This document shows, piece by piece, positions 55,056 to 64,000 of a DNA stretch of 64,000 bases. The stretch is taken from the NCBI RefSeq assembly GCF_010093595.1, contig NW_022985459.1:547630-611629 (forward strand). Direction: 5' to 3'. The stretch is from Mytilinidion resinicola (lineage: Eukaryota; Ascomycota; Dothideomycetes; Mytilinidiales; Mytilinidiaceae). Below the pieces are notes generated by a model. That model worked only from the letters and a program-made list of their open reading frames with translations. It made no database searches and was not told where the DNA came from. Every line of letters begins with the position of its first letter. The stretch's first letter is position 1. The translations under genes were made by a program, and so were the position numbers.

Positions 55056-55550
55056 ATGGCACAGAGCCATGCTGGCCCAATATGGGTAGTGACTGGTCCT
55101 AATACCCCATTAGACCACAATCGCGTACCCATACTTACTTACGATGGCACATATCCGTTGTGTGCAAGATTTGAGATACAGTGGGCATGCGGGTGCCGCC
55201 AGTTCTACGGATATTATCGTTGCCCCACCTACAACAGCTGGAAATTGAAGCATAGCCAAGAAAAACACAGTTGTACCGACGACATCCACACATTCAAATA
55301 TATGTTGTGGTTCCCCAACAACCCTGCGACACGTGGATGTGGCGGAAATGCGGCGACAGATTGTCCATGTAGAACCGGACTAAATCCAAGGGATACGTGT
55401 ACGGCGTCCCATGAACTGTTTCAGCATTACGCGTTAGAGGAGACGGAAGCGATTAAGCGCGCATGGGACCTGCCATTGGAAGGCGATGCACTGTTACACT
55501 ATTACGAGGTAGAGGAGGCGAGAACGCGGCAGCGATTGAGCGCGCATTGA
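55056..55550 (+). CDS. Cysteine-rich orphan protein, tandem pair member 2
   Basis: Intronless, 164 residues with nine cysteines and no signal peptide. Core: PLCARFEIQWACGCRQFYGY, YRCPTYNSWKLKHSQEKHSC, TRGCGGNAATDCPCRTGLNP, RDTCTASHELFQHYALEETE. The C-terminus is an acidic helix (IKRAWDLPLEGDALLHYYEV, EEARTRQRL). It is the tandem paralogue of the gene 1.28 kb upstream: promoter, leader and 3' flank align well, while the proteins share only the cysteine/tryptophan plan and the acidic helix. It is longer at the N-terminus. Function unknown. Confidence 0.62.
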   Translation: MAQSHAGPIWVVTGPNTPLDHNRVPILTYDGTYPLCARFEIQWACGCRQFYGYYRCPTYNSWKLKHSQEKHSCTDDIHTFKYMLWFPNNPATRGCGGNAATDCPCRTGLNPRDTCTASHELFQHYALEETEAIKRAWDLPLEGDALLHYYEVEEARTRQRLSAH

Positions 55551-56100
55551 GCCTGCCAGTGGAAACGGGACCGCCTCCTGGAACTTAGTGGATTCGGATA
55601 CCCCTTCGATCTCATACTGTCTTCCCTATCCTATTTCTTATCTCCTTCCACTTCGCAATTTCCTCAAACCCCCGAATGGCCCCATGTATTTCCTTATCTT
55701 TCTATCCGGCGTTCCATAGTGCCCCAACTCTTCCCAGTCTTTGTTTTTCCAATCACTCCTTACCCCTTTTCCTAACTTCCTACGGAAACCTGTACTATAC
55801 CCCTCTTTCTTTCATGTATATTAGATCATCCCTGCTTCCATGCAGTCAATCGGAGAATTACGCCAGCACACATTACGGCTAGTTCGCAGCGATGGCAAGG
55901 GAATGCTTGAATAGACTATACCCACACACTACGACCGCAGATATTGAAACGTGACGAAAGAACAGAAAGAAAACGGCGAGGAGAACATTCACGACAAGAT
56001 AACTGCCGCTTCAAGTCAGTCCGACAGGACTCTAAACGCCAGAAAACATCACACCAGGAACGGGTACAAGGAAAATGAGTAAAAGCTTACAACAACACAC
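55551..56100. other. Duplicated 3' flank and convergent intergenic region
   Basis: 55620-55740 is the duplicate of the 3' flank of the first Cys-rich gene. The rest is the 3' side of the phospholipase C gene. No gene seen. Confidence 0.5.
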
Positions 56101-58183
56101 TCAATCCCGATACGTAACACTGAACAGCTCGAACCCAAACCCGCCCTTCCCCTCAAATCCTATCCTCCCGTCCTTGGTGAGGCTAATTGATCTACCATCA
56201 CCAGTCCGGATAGCATACCCAAGCCCATTCCCTAGATCCGTGAATCTCAACTTCTGCGCCTCCGCTACTCCTTTCACTAACCTCAACCCTTTCCCGATAA
56301 ACAGCCCATCCACAGCGCTACTAACCGTGAAAACATCCGACGCGGGTGCGTCCTGATGCACGACCCACCGCTGCGCCTTTTTCTCATGTTTAGCGGACGC
56401 CCGCGATACACCGACTCGCCCATCTTTATTCGTAACAGCCCACCCGAAAGCTTCGAAAACGAGATAGCGCCCCTCGGTAAGCTGGCCGCGGACTTTCTTG
56501 AAGCCTTCTTCGGAGACCAGCGACTCCTTTTCGGTTTGCTGCCCATACGGCACCGGTGGACGGTTCTCGGGGAACTTGGCTTCGCATTTGGCGTAGCCGT
56601 CATACCGGCCCCAGAAATCCTTGCTCGGGGCGTCTGCTTCAGGTATCTCAGGCAATGAGAAATCCGGGTGCAAGAAGTCGAACGCGTTTAGTAAGTCTGA
56701 CATATGTTCTCGTCGCCAATGGGGAACTTGGTCGGAGGTCACATTGAACCCCTTTGTCTCAAGCCACTGCTCCACAAACTTAATCTGCGAGATGTGGTCC
56801 GCGTGCTCGGTGAAGACGTGGCCGCCGCGCGTCCAGGGTGAGACGATGTAGAAGGGCACTCGAAAGCCGGGACCGGTATAGACGTCGCCGAGATTGCCGT
56901 ACGGGTCTTTCATCCATTCGCCTTGGGTGTTTTCAGGGGAGTGGTAGGGCGTCACGTGATCGCCCCAGCCGCCGGTCTCGTCATAGGAGATTATGAGGAC
57001 TGTGTCGTTGTAGGAGGCGCCTTTGGTGACGGCATCGACCACTTTTTTCTGTAACCAGGCGCCGTCTTTGGGCTGGTAGGGTGGGTGCTCGCTTAGTTGT
57101 TCAGGGCCGATGATATACGACACTTGAGGTAATGTGCCGGCCGCAGCGCTAACATAAAACGCGTCGAGGGAGTGGAGAAAGGAGACGCCGCGGGTGGAGA
57201 GCGGTTGCCATGGGAGGGCAGTTTGGTACTGCCAGAACCACGCGAAGGGGTTATCGTCGAAGTTGTTGCGGTCTTGGTAGACTTGCCAGGAGACGCCGGC
57301 GTCTTGGTAGTATTCCGGGGCGGTTTTCCATTTCAGGGGGTAGCAGTTTAGATGATCGCCTTCGCAGCCAGGAGTTTCGTTGTTGTCGATGGTTGGGCCG
57401 CCTTGGTCGGGGGTTTGGGGAGAACCGGGAGCATTGATGGAGCCGCTTACCCAGGCGACGCGATTAGGGTTGGTCATTGCTATGACGGATTCCTGATACA
57501 TGTCTGCGACTGTCCAGCCTTCTGCAATGCCAAAATGAACTGGAATCTCGTCCCGCCTAAAGTGGCCCCAGCTCCATGGGGTGTTGTTAAGTGCCCAGAG
57601 ATTATTGAGACCTCCATTTAGGGCGCCCTGGTTTTCTGATAGGGCCTCAGTCATGGTCGGAAATTAGATGAAATCGAGGAGACGTCTCACCATGCCATCC
57701 ATTCTCTCCAGCAACCATACACTGAGAAGCTTCAGGCCAGCTACCACCGAGATGGTTCAGATACCACGGGAGGAGATGATCCGTGTTATCCGAGAGCGAG
57801 CTATCAACATCTTGGTACCATACGGGACGACCGGCATTAACTTGAACATTGGGATCAGAGTAACCCCGTATGCCAGCCATTGAGCCAAAGTACTGGCAGA
57901 TATTTAGCTACAGATTTAGATCACGTGACATTCACCAAAAGTATTAGAAATCACTTACGTGATCAAAAGCACGATTCTCCTGCATGAACAAGACCACATG
58001 ATTCACATCTTTCAGAGATCCAGTGAGCGGGATTGATGGGTGTCCCACGTTGAAGGCGGGAGGCGGGGTGTTGGAGACTTGAGGCAACATGAGAACCACG
58101 AAAATGAAGATGATGATCGCAGAAGCTGCGACGAGCAAACGCCTTCGCCAGTGCGCAAAAGAAGAGGTAGATGTGGGCTCCAT
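56101..58183 (-). CDS. Membrane-anchored phospholipase C / phosphoesterase
   Basis: Member of the non-haemolytic phospholipase C / acid-phosphatase family (phosphoesterase fold), cleaving phospholipid or phosphate-ester head groups. Three exons fit: 58183-57959, 57892-57691 and 57635-56101, giving 653 residues. It starts with a short basic cytosolic stretch (HWRRRLL) and one hydrophobic segment, about residues 16-35 (VAASAIIIFIFVVLMLPQV), without a cleavage site. It should therefore be a type II membrane protein. Conserved blocks: VVLFMQENRAFDHYFGSMAG (metal site, about 63-82), NNTPWSWGHFRRDEIPVHF, ADMYQESVIAMTNPNR, LIISYDETGGWGDHVTPYHS, FRVPFYIVSPWTRGGHVFTE, HADHISQIKFVEQW. The C-terminal 140 residues form a beta-rich extra domain seen in fungal members. 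It is divergent from the multicopper oxidase gene. Confidence 0.9.
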
Positions 58184-58560
58184 CGTGGCTCTCTATCACG
58201 GCCGATTCGCGTCGTGCATGCTGTAGCGGCGTGACACGGTTGGCACGGCGTCGAGGTCGCACAAGACCGGCAGCCTGCGGAAGATGGATGATGAGGCTGC
58301 GAGTGGGGAGTTTGCTTTGTTAAACGTGTTGAAATACATGTAGTGGTACCATGTCAACGAGTCGAGGACGAAAGAGGTTGGAAGAGTGCTGATGCCATGG
58401 TTTCGATATCGATGCACGTCGATAGGTGACGCGGCCAATAAGGGAAGGCGTATTACCCCGTGGTTGAGTTGCCTCGCCACACAATGACGGCCTGATCCCA
58501 CTAATACGACCACGCTTCTTGTGTCTGGCTTCTCATATGAGAAGTCTATGAACCCCATGG
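58184..58560. promoter_or_regulatory. Shared divergent promoter of PLC and multicopper oxidase genes
   Basis: 377 bp between two divergent ATGs. It holds a near-palindromic TTCTCATATGAGAAG at about 58530-58544, close to the oxidase start, and an ATCGATGCACGTCGATAGG block near 58410. No TATA box is obvious. Confidence 0.5.
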
Positions 58561-60527
58561 ATGGAGAGCAGAGGAATGGAGATGCGAAGGCGGAGCCATC
58601 CTGCGCTCGGTTCAGAAGACGTCCCCGTTCCTGGCTCCTCGACGCCCTCTCACCAGCCTACTGAAGGTATTTCATCCTACAAGGCATACTTTGCCAGGAG
58701 CATCATTGCACTGCTCTTCTTCTTGGCAGCGCTTGTTACTTATCTCAATTATGGATATCAGAGTCCACAGGCTCCATCCTTGGAGGGTTCTATTGAGGCG
58801 TCTCGAGAGTACCGACGACCACTGGACCTGGTCTTGAATCCCCAGGCTCACCAATCACGACCTCCAAAGACGCAGTATCACAATTGGACGGCGACCTCTG
58901 CAATCAGACGACCTGATGGTGTCGCCAAGAGAGTATATCTCATCAACGGCCTATTCCCAGGACCAACACTGGAGGCACGATCCGGCGACACTTTCATCAT
59001 TCGCGTCGAAAACGCGCTAAAAGACGAAGGACTGTCTATCCATTGGCATGGACTGCATATGCGAGATCACGTCGAATACGATGGCGCTATTGGAATGACC
59101 CAGTGCCCAATCTCACCTGGATCGACGTTCACGTACACCATCCCGGTTTCTGGCCAGCACGGCACGTTTTGGTATCATGCTCACGAACAAGTTCAGCGAG
59201 CAGATGGACTTTATGGAGCTTTGATTGTGCACGAGCCTGTAGACGTAGAAATAGCTATCAGTTATTCGTACGATGAAGATCGTGTGCTTATGATTGGTGA
59301 TTGGTACCATCGTCCTGCTGAGGATGTGCTCAAGTGGTACATGCGAGCGGGTATGTGTATTTAAACATGGATACTAGCTCCAAGCTAACGGCCTCAGGGT
59401 CCTATGGCATGGAGCCTGTCCCAGACTCCCTTCTCGTCAATGGTCTTGGCGCATACAATTGCTCACTCGCTGTCCCTGCTCGGCCTGTTGACTGCATATC
59501 GATTCTCCCAGAGCATTCTCCATTCATTACCACAAATAGTTCAAAGCGGTATCGATATCGAGTAATCAATACGGGATCACTCGCAGGTATCAATCTACGC
59601 TTTTCTGGAGCTTCTGTGACGCCCATCACCGTCGACGGCGGCCGTCCGGTCGAAATTCAAGGTCCCGCTCGCGGAGTAGGGGTCCTACACTCCGGAGAGC
59701 GAGTAGACGTATTGATATCATGGCGACCAACCAATAAAAAACAAGCCACCCTCGAAATAACTCTAGACGACGACAGCTTCAGATACCCCAATCTCGCCCT
59801 CGCCCCAACCCACATCTTCCTAGTCCTCGTCTCCACAGACTCCTCGAAACTAGAAACAGTAAATCGCCCTTCCCAACGCGTCAAACCCACAACCAACATC
59901 CAACTCCTAAATTCCACCACCCTCCCTACCTCCCTTCCACGCCACGCCGACCTCACCCTAGTCGTCTACACGACCACCCTCAAACTCTCCCGGCTCTCAA
60001 ACGTACCTCACGGCTTCATGAACCACACAAGCTACAAACCCCAATCCGATCCCCCCTACCCCCTCATATCCCTCGACCGTTCCCAATGGGACTCCAACCA
60101 ATTCGTTCCCTTCATCCCCCTCTCCCCCGCCCCTCAAACTATCAACCTCATCATCAACAACCTCGACGACGGCGGCCACCCCTTCCACCTCCACGGCCAC
60201 GATTTCTGGGTCTTGTCAACATACGCCGCAGATCTCGATACCACTATGTCCTACGGAAGCTATAACCCGTTCGACGGATCTGAGCCGCCTGGGGGAGCGT
60301 TTAATCTAGTGAATCCGGTCAAGAAAGACACGGTCTTTATATCTAGGAGGGGTTACGTGGTACTCAGATTTATGGCGGACAATCCAGGGATATGGATGCT
60401 GCACTGCCATCTACTATGGCATCAGGCGAGCGGAATGGCGATGGGTTTACACATCGACAAAAACGAGGACTGGGTGGACGAAGCACGTGCGAACCGTAGC
60501 CGCGAGCTGTGTAGAGGCAAGCGTTAA
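58561..60527 (+). CDS. Membrane-anchored multicopper oxidase (laccase/ferroxidase-like)
   Basis: Two exons, 58561-59350 and 59398-60527, give 639 residues. A cytosolic tail with MRRRS and an uncleaved hydrophobic segment (about 45-63, ARSIIALLFFLAALVTYL) imply a type II orientation with the catalytic part outside or in the lumen. All four copper motifs are present: SIHWHGLHMRDH (161-164), GTFWYHAHEQVQRADGLYG (204-208), GHPFHLHGHDFWVL and MLHCHLLWHQASGM. The residue after the last motif is Met, as in lower-potential type-1 copper sites. The three cupredoxin domains are complete. Substrate is not predictable; ferroxidases of the Fet3 type are anchored at the C-terminus instead. Its stop lies 57 bp from the stop of the convergent permease gene. 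It shares its promoter region with a phospholipase C gene that has the same topology. Confidence 0.92.
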
Positions 60528-60584
60528 TCGTGGTCTATTACTCTATCGTCTCTATTTGATCTAGACTATCAGGTACGAGAGATT

Positions 60585-62425
60585 CTAGTGAGCGATCGAG
60601 TTCGAGTTGTCGGCGCACGCGAAAGCGGAACCTATGCGCAAAATCAGCAATCCATCTCCCACAATCCCCAACACAAAAACCACCTAGTATCGAAAGGGGG
60701 CAACAGAAAAGGAAGAAAAAGGAGTAACTCACCAACCGACCCATTAGCATACGCCGCCTTAATCTCCATCACCGTCCCATACGTCCCGCCCACACACAAG
60801 AAAGCCCCAATCGCAATCATCAAGAAATGCAGGTAGTACGCCGCCATCTTCGCCACCCCGCCCCGCCTCCAGCTCCCGTGGTCGTGGATCCACAACCACC
60901 CGGGCAGCATAATCGCCAGCGGCGCAAAGCAGATGCTCCCCGTCAGCGCGAGCAGATAACTAAAGATCGGGATCGCCTCGGCCAGGATGAACGAGAGCGA
61001 GGCGAGCCCAAACGTGCACGAGAGCCAGACGGACCAGTGCACGACCGTGTTGGCTTGGAGGTGCTTGCTGTTGCGCAGGATCCGCACGAAGAGGTACTTG
61101 GAGGCGACGTGCAGGTACAAGCACGCAGACACAATGAGTCCTACGAGGCCGATGCCGTAGGCGACTTTCTTGATCACGGGGCCCGCGGAGCCGAGGGAGG
61201 GGTTGGACACCCACTTGCCGCACCACTTGTACACGACGAGGGAGAAGGAGAGGTAGGCGGCGTTGACGATGGCCATGCAGGTGAAGAGGGCTTTGCGGTA
61301 GTCTTTTGGCTGGCGCATTTCCGAGATTACGGGCAGGAAGGCGGAGGTCCCGGCGGAGGAGACGAAGATAGTGGCGGAGGCGGTCATGCCGGCGACGAAG
61401 GTTGGGTGCGCGATTGCGTGGTAGCCGAAATCGTAGGGGCCGGATGAGGGGGCGGAGGCGGGTCGGTCACGAGTTGTGACGCCGATGCTGGGATGAGTGT
61501 GAGTGAGGATCTTTGGAGGAGAGTGACAGGGGGTATGGTGGTGGAAAGTAGCTTACACGACAATGAGCACAGCGGTGAAGATCGAGGCGAAGCCAGCCCA
61601 TGTCAGCCAGCCGACTTTGTGGAATGTCCGTACTGAAGCAGTAGCCATGACAACAACTGTGGCTAGGAAGGACCACCAGACTGAGCAGGCGGCGTGGGTC
61701 GAGAGAGCGTTGAGGCCGATTGAGACACCTAAAATGCCAGAGCCGGTGCAGAGGACGTAGCTGAAAGAAAGACCATTATCAGTATGCGTCATGGAAGCAA
61801 GGTCCCGGGAGGAATGGAGGAACTCACGCGATGATGAATAGGCCGCCAGTCAATTCCTTGAGTACCGGACCCCCGAGCACTCTCGCCATGTCGGCAATAC
61901 TGTGGCAACCTGGGTGGCTGTTTCGGAAGTCGCCTTGGACAACAGCGGTATCTGCATTATGCTTATCAGTCTCGAGTACTCGTGAAAAGTTGGTGGTTAA
62001 AGTAGTACTCACATGTATTCAGCGCTCCCCATCCAATCACGCTTAATGCACCACCAACAGCACCTGTTCACAACATCAGTTCTAGATCCCCTCCAACCTC
62101 GAATGTGGAAAGGTGATGTCGTACCAAGAGAGTACATAGCAGATGGGATACCCAGGACACCGGTCGCGAAGATAACTACCACATATTGTCAGCTAGCCGA
62201 TCACGCTTGGAATTGCGGTTCGGTCAACGCACCCTTCAAAAAGATCACACTCGCCCTCACCCATCCCACAGTCCTAAAGTTCACACCATCCGTATTCTTC
62301 TTGAAGACCTCATGCGCATCATCATCATCAAACACCACGGCCTCAGAGTCGCCAATGGCATACTCCTTGGAGTGAGTAGGGGAGCTGGGCGCAGCGGACT
62401 GGATTGCACTTTTCTCGTCGGCCAT
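60585..62425 (-). CDS. AAAP-family neutral amino acid permease (Mtr-like)
   Basis: Plasma-membrane proton-coupled amino acid transporter resembling Neurospora Mtr. Seven exons fit: 62425-62233, 62175-62125, 62063-62013, 61951-61828, 61760-61557, 61487-60733 and 60631-60585, giving 474 residues. The first 45 residues are an acidic cytosolic tail (SEAVVFDDDDAHEVF). About eleven hydrophobic helices follow, with family motifs FRTVGWVRASVIFLKVIFAT, GVLGIPSAMYSLGAVGGAL, QGDFRNSHPGCHSIADMA, GFHAIAHPTF-like (GYHAIAHPTFVAGMTASATI), FVSSAGTSAFLPVISEMRQP and GGTYGTVMEIKAAYANGSVG. The last exon adds GSAFACADNSNSIAH, which matches the family C-terminus. Two 51 bp exons encode parts of the first helices. 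Splice junctions restore conserved sequence at each intron, which supports the model. Confidence 0.88.
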
Positions 62426-63048
62426 CTTGAGTGCCAATAGCTTAGAATGAAGGATGAACTGAGAGTGCGAACGTAAAGTCGAAAGGTAGAGGAGCCCCAC
62501 AACGAATATATAGAGATCGTCCTCGCACCTCTCAGTCCCAAGCGGATGGTTTAGGTATTTCATTCCTGTGGCTAGCAGGCCTGGCCCTCCCACGCTGGGG
62601 CTTCGGCATCATCGTCAGGGTACCGCGTCGTACAATCGTGCTCGCTGTCCATACAATGTCTGAGAAGACATCGGGATGGCATACATGCTTCCGACAGGAA
62701 AAAACCGCGTCGTGAATTCGGCAGATGTGCTTATCTTTGGCAGCGTGAGTGCAGTCACAATAGGCGCGGGAGCACCCCGGGAAACATGTGGGAACCGGCG
62801 ATCGACACGGTAGCTCAGCGGCCGGCTAGTGGCGTATGGTGTTTGGTGCAGCGGCAGCCCTGGTAGTCTCGATAAGCTAGCGTTGATATGTCAGGCACTA
62901 GGTATAAAAGTTCCCGATGGTTGTGAGAGCACTGAGGTGTATCCCAAAGTGCTTTTCAGCCTTGTGGTACATATTTTAGGTGTTATTGGTCGAGGTATAC
63001 CTCTCGTCTGGGCTTGAACATGTACTCATCGCTTTTATGAGATCTACA
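62426..63048. other. Intergenic region
   Basis: Permease promoter and leader on the left, deacetylase 3' flank on the right. No gene or tRNA seen. Confidence 0.45.
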
Positions 63049-64000
63049 TCATGCGCCGCCAGCCCGACTACCAGGTTTGTACGGAAATTTTGCCCTATAG
63101 TGCTTCGCGATGTCTCGCCTTGTAGTCACCCAGACCCCTTCTTTCTCCGAAACATACTTTAAAAAGTTCCGCAGCGCCTCTGCTCTCCCCGGCTTTCCCA
63201 AGATGCGAGAGTGCATCGGCACATTCATCATCTTTCCGCCCTCGCGATATAGCATATCAAACGTGCTCTCCAAGTAGCTTTCATAGGTTTGTCCTGCAGA
63301 TGTCATGAAACCTGGAGCCATGTGGAACTTGCCATCATTGCAGTCGTAATTATATGGCACGAGTAGCATGCCCTCACGCTGGGCTTCTGGTAGCTCTGCT
63401 TCCCACAGTAAATCGATCCAATAAGGCACGTCGTCGTTGTAGCATTCGGAGGAGTAGAGGAGGGGCGTGCCCATCTCTTTGAAGACAATTGGGGCGAGTG
63501 CGTGGGTTTGAGGGGTGCCGCGACCGAAGTAAAAGCCTACGGGCATCTCTCCAGTCGCGGCTTTGAGTGCGAGGCAGGTGTCCTTGATGTATTTCTTGTC
63601 GTCTTCGAGGCTATAATCCCAGAATTCGAGCCAGCGGAGGCCTGGATAGCATACGATGAGCTTGAGTATGGTGATGATGGGAAGAGAATTAATATACCAT
63701 GCGCCGCGATCTCATGTCCCTCTCGTATGCACGCCTTGGCGAATTTTGGACTCCTCTCCATTGCATGTGCAATAGCGTATATCGTAATCTGCCATCCGAA
63801 TTCTTTGAACAGCCTCATGATTCTCCTGCAGCCAACTCGGCTCCCATACTGTGGCCCGAGTCAGTCCCACTTCACAGGATTGAGGGTCGGCAATACCTCA
63901 AAATCCTGTTCCGCATTGAGATAACGCGCGCCGGTTTTGATACCTCCAGATGTACCTTTCTCCCACAAATAAGGTTCGGAGTACTCATCGCCATCAGCAA
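63049..64000 (-). CDS. Polysaccharide-deacetylase family, PuuE-type allantoinase-like, 5' end outside the window
   Basis: NodB/polysaccharide-deacetylase fold closest to PuuE-type metal-independent allantoinases, which open the allantoin ring in purine breakdown. Visible exons: 64000-63698 (partial) and 63641-63049. The protein reads ARYLNAEQDFEVLPTLNP, then VKWD, and after a break QYGSRVGCRRIMRLFKEFGW, AIAHAMERSPKFAKACIREG, HEIAAHG-LRWLEFWDYSLED, FGRGTPQTHALAP, YSSECYNDDVPYWIDLLWEA, LLVPYNYDCNDGKF, KMMNVPMHSRILGKPGRAEA, VWVTTRRDIAKHYRAKFPY. An in-frame TGA at 63863-63861 interrupts it just after VKWD, where homologues have a Trp. It could be a single G-to-A nonsense change (TGG to TGA), a sequencing error, or an unseen splice. 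The gene therefore may be a recent pseudogene. The beginning lies beyond the right edge. Confidence 0.75.

Overview
The window is fungal nuclear DNA, from a filamentous ascomycete (Pezizomycotina). Genes are intron-containing, with introns of about 45-80 bp that use GTANGT-like donors, CTAAC-like branch points and AG acceptors. The recognised proteins are typical of this group: a Dbf2/Sid2 kinase, a Pho85-type cyclin, a DUF3074 protein, a SAM-HMG box protein and an Mtr-like permease. Dothideomycetes seems the likeliest class, but that is an inference. All exon coordinates are hand-made splice models checked for reading frame.

Layout. 0.2-2.3 kb: SRP receptor alpha (+). 2.4-5.9 kb: a very diverged tandem repeat array of about 21 units. 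6.4-8.5 kb: Pcl-type cyclin (-), followed by 3.8 kb without a credible gene. 12.3-13.4 kb: SnoaL-like 'pathogen-related' protein (-). 14.6-15.9 kb: a one-TM PPxY protein and a small secreted Cys-rich protein with a tyrosine run. 17.1-18.8 kb: O-methyltransferase and ABM monooxygenase. 19.5-21.7 kb: small mitochondrial-type coiled-coil genes in tandem. 22.2-24.3 kb: Dbf2-type kinase (-). 24.9-25.9 kb: DUF3074 protein (-). 27.6-29.3 kb: SAM-HMG protein (-). 32.0-32.4 kb: LSm5 (-). 33.1-39.4 kb: a 2,075-residue zinc-knuckle/WRN-like exonuclease (+). 40.1-42.5 kb: Trm112 (+) and Ytm1 (-), convergent. 43.6 kb: a small myristoylation-motif protein.

From 44.4 to 55.7 kb the window becomes accessory. 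It holds a tandem array of coiled-coil orphan genes that decays rightward, an AT-rich RIP-like island with a dead Ty1/copia end, a BTB gene with many internal repeats, a second AT-rich island, and a tandem pair of Cys-rich orphan genes. From 56.1 kb ordinary metabolism returns: a membrane-anchored phospholipase C (-) divergent from a membrane-anchored multicopper oxidase (+), an amino-acid permease (-), and the 3' part of a PuuE-type polysaccharide deacetylase/allantoinase (-) that carries an in-frame TGA and runs off the right edge.

The most unusual theme is that three separate tandem arrays of small orphan genes (19.3-21.7, 44.3-47.5 and 53.1-55.7 kb) appear to keep their promoters, leaders or 3' flanks better than their coding sequences. 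The other strong candidate is the diverged minisatellite at 2.4-5.9 kb, whose unit length changes in blocks along the array.
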